DNA of 5,245 bases from contig JAUYBT010000122.1 in NCBI GenBank assembly GCA_030692905.1, positions 1-5,245 of the forward strand, read 5' to 3'. How positions within the stretch are numbered: position 1 is the stretch's first letter; each line of letters starts with the position of its first letter. The translations under genes were made by a program, and so were the position numbers. Positions 4,938 through 5,245 of the stretch are shown piece by piece. Under the pieces are notes generated by a model. That model had not been told where the DNA came from. It searched no databases and saw nothing but the letters and a program-made list of their open reading frames with translations. The DNA is from Bacteroidales bacterium. GTDB taxonomy: Bacteria; Bacteroidota; Bacteroidia; Bacteroidales; VadinHA17.

Positions 4938-5245
4938 ATGCTCTGGATCATCGATCTGACCGTGTGATAATTGATTTTCCATGAGTGTCCCATGTGAGTC
5001 CATATCGGTTCGCCCCGGCGGGTTAACAATGGGAACCATTCACCGACACCTTTGTTGATGAATTTGTCGAATACAAAACGATGAACGTTTTTGTATGCCA
5101 CCCGGTATTTTTCATCATCAAACAAAATGCAGGCATCGAGCAGCCCTATTAAAACTTCAGCCTGCTGCCAGAACTCTTTTTCGCGATCGTATACGCCGCC
5201 TGAATGCGAACCTTCCACATAAACACCACCAAATTCCGTATCAAT
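4913..5245 (-). CDS. AGE-family sugar epimerase/isomerase (N-acylglucosamine 2-epimerase type), C-terminal 110 residues
   Basis: This is the C-terminal part of an (alpha/alpha)6-barrel enzyme of the N-acylglucosamine 2-epimerase superfamily, whose members epimerise or isomerise free sugars such as N-acetylglucosamine, cellobiose, mannobiose or mannose. The frame is open to the right edge and shows, in visible-residue numbering, GGVY (16-19), KEFWQQAE (23-30), GEW (68-70), PIWTHMGHSWK (80-90) and NYHTVRSM (92-99). H94 is placed like the C-terminal catalytic histidine of cellobiose 2-epimerases, and the W-x-Q-A-E motif is a barrel signature. The first 250-300 residues lie outside the window, so the start and the substrate cannot be given. 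A GTG at 5218-5216 is internal, since the conserved frame continues upstream of it. The gene converges on the heptose operon and its end overlaps the last operon gene by 25 bases. Confidence 0.85.
   Translation of the reverse strand: MDTEFGGVYVEGSHSGGVYDREKEFWQQAEVLIGLLDACILFDDEKYRVAYKNVHRFVFDKFINKGVGEWFPLLTRRGEPIWTHMGHSWKINYHTVRSMIQSIQRLDKLW

Noticed and set aside
5216..5218. GTG as the start codon of the leftward gene at the right edge
   Set aside because: The frame stays open upstream to the window edge and continues to look like AGE-family sequence (EFGGVYVEGSHSGG), so the codon is an internal valine and the gene is cut by the edge.

Overview
The window looks like chromosomal DNA from a member of the Bacteroidota or a close relative. 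This is inferred from the AT-leaning composition, the mostly absent Shine-Dalgarno sequences, a TTTG-N20-TAnnTTT-type promoter candidate, and the resemblance of the encoded proteins to families common in that group. No RNA gene, CRISPR array, insertion sequence or phage gene was seen.

Layout. On the minus strand at the left are two translationally coupled genes: a DUF3788-family protein (972 to 541) and, overlapping it by 4 bases, a PAP2-type membrane-associated phosphatase (544 to beyond the left edge). A 299-base divergent intergenic region (973-1271) follows. It holds an AT-only 16-base palindrome, a 10-base inverted repeat, two pairs of short direct repeats about 40 bases apart, and a promoter candidate for the rightward genes. 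Next comes a very tight plus-strand operon with gaps of 5 and 1 bases: a GmhA-like phosphoheptose isomerase of the long-insert type (1272-1919), a fusion of an HldE/HldA-like PfkB sugar kinase with a HAD-type phosphatase (1925-3826), and a 369-residue protein that appears to belong to a deoxyhypusine-synthase-like conserved family of unknown function (3828-4937). At the right edge, convergent and overlapping the operon's last gene by 25 bases, is the C-terminal end of an AGE-family (N-acylglucosamine 2-epimerase / cellobiose 2-epimerase type) sugar epimerase.

How the genes may work together. The isomerase should convert sedoheptulose 7-phosphate to D-glycero-D-manno-heptose 7-phosphate. The kinase domain should phosphorylate C1 to give the 1,7-bisphosphate, and the fused HAD domain could remove the C7 phosphate to give heptose 1-phosphate. 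Three steps of nucleotide-activated heptose synthesis would then be encoded by two genes. The nucleotidyltransferase that would complete ADP-heptose is not in the window. The third gene, of unknown function but locked into the same operon, is the most interesting item: it could be a new step in heptose or related sugar-phosphate metabolism. The substrate assignments are inferences from family resemblance. The kinase and phosphatase both differ at recognisable positions from the classical enzymes, so a non-canonical substrate remains possible.
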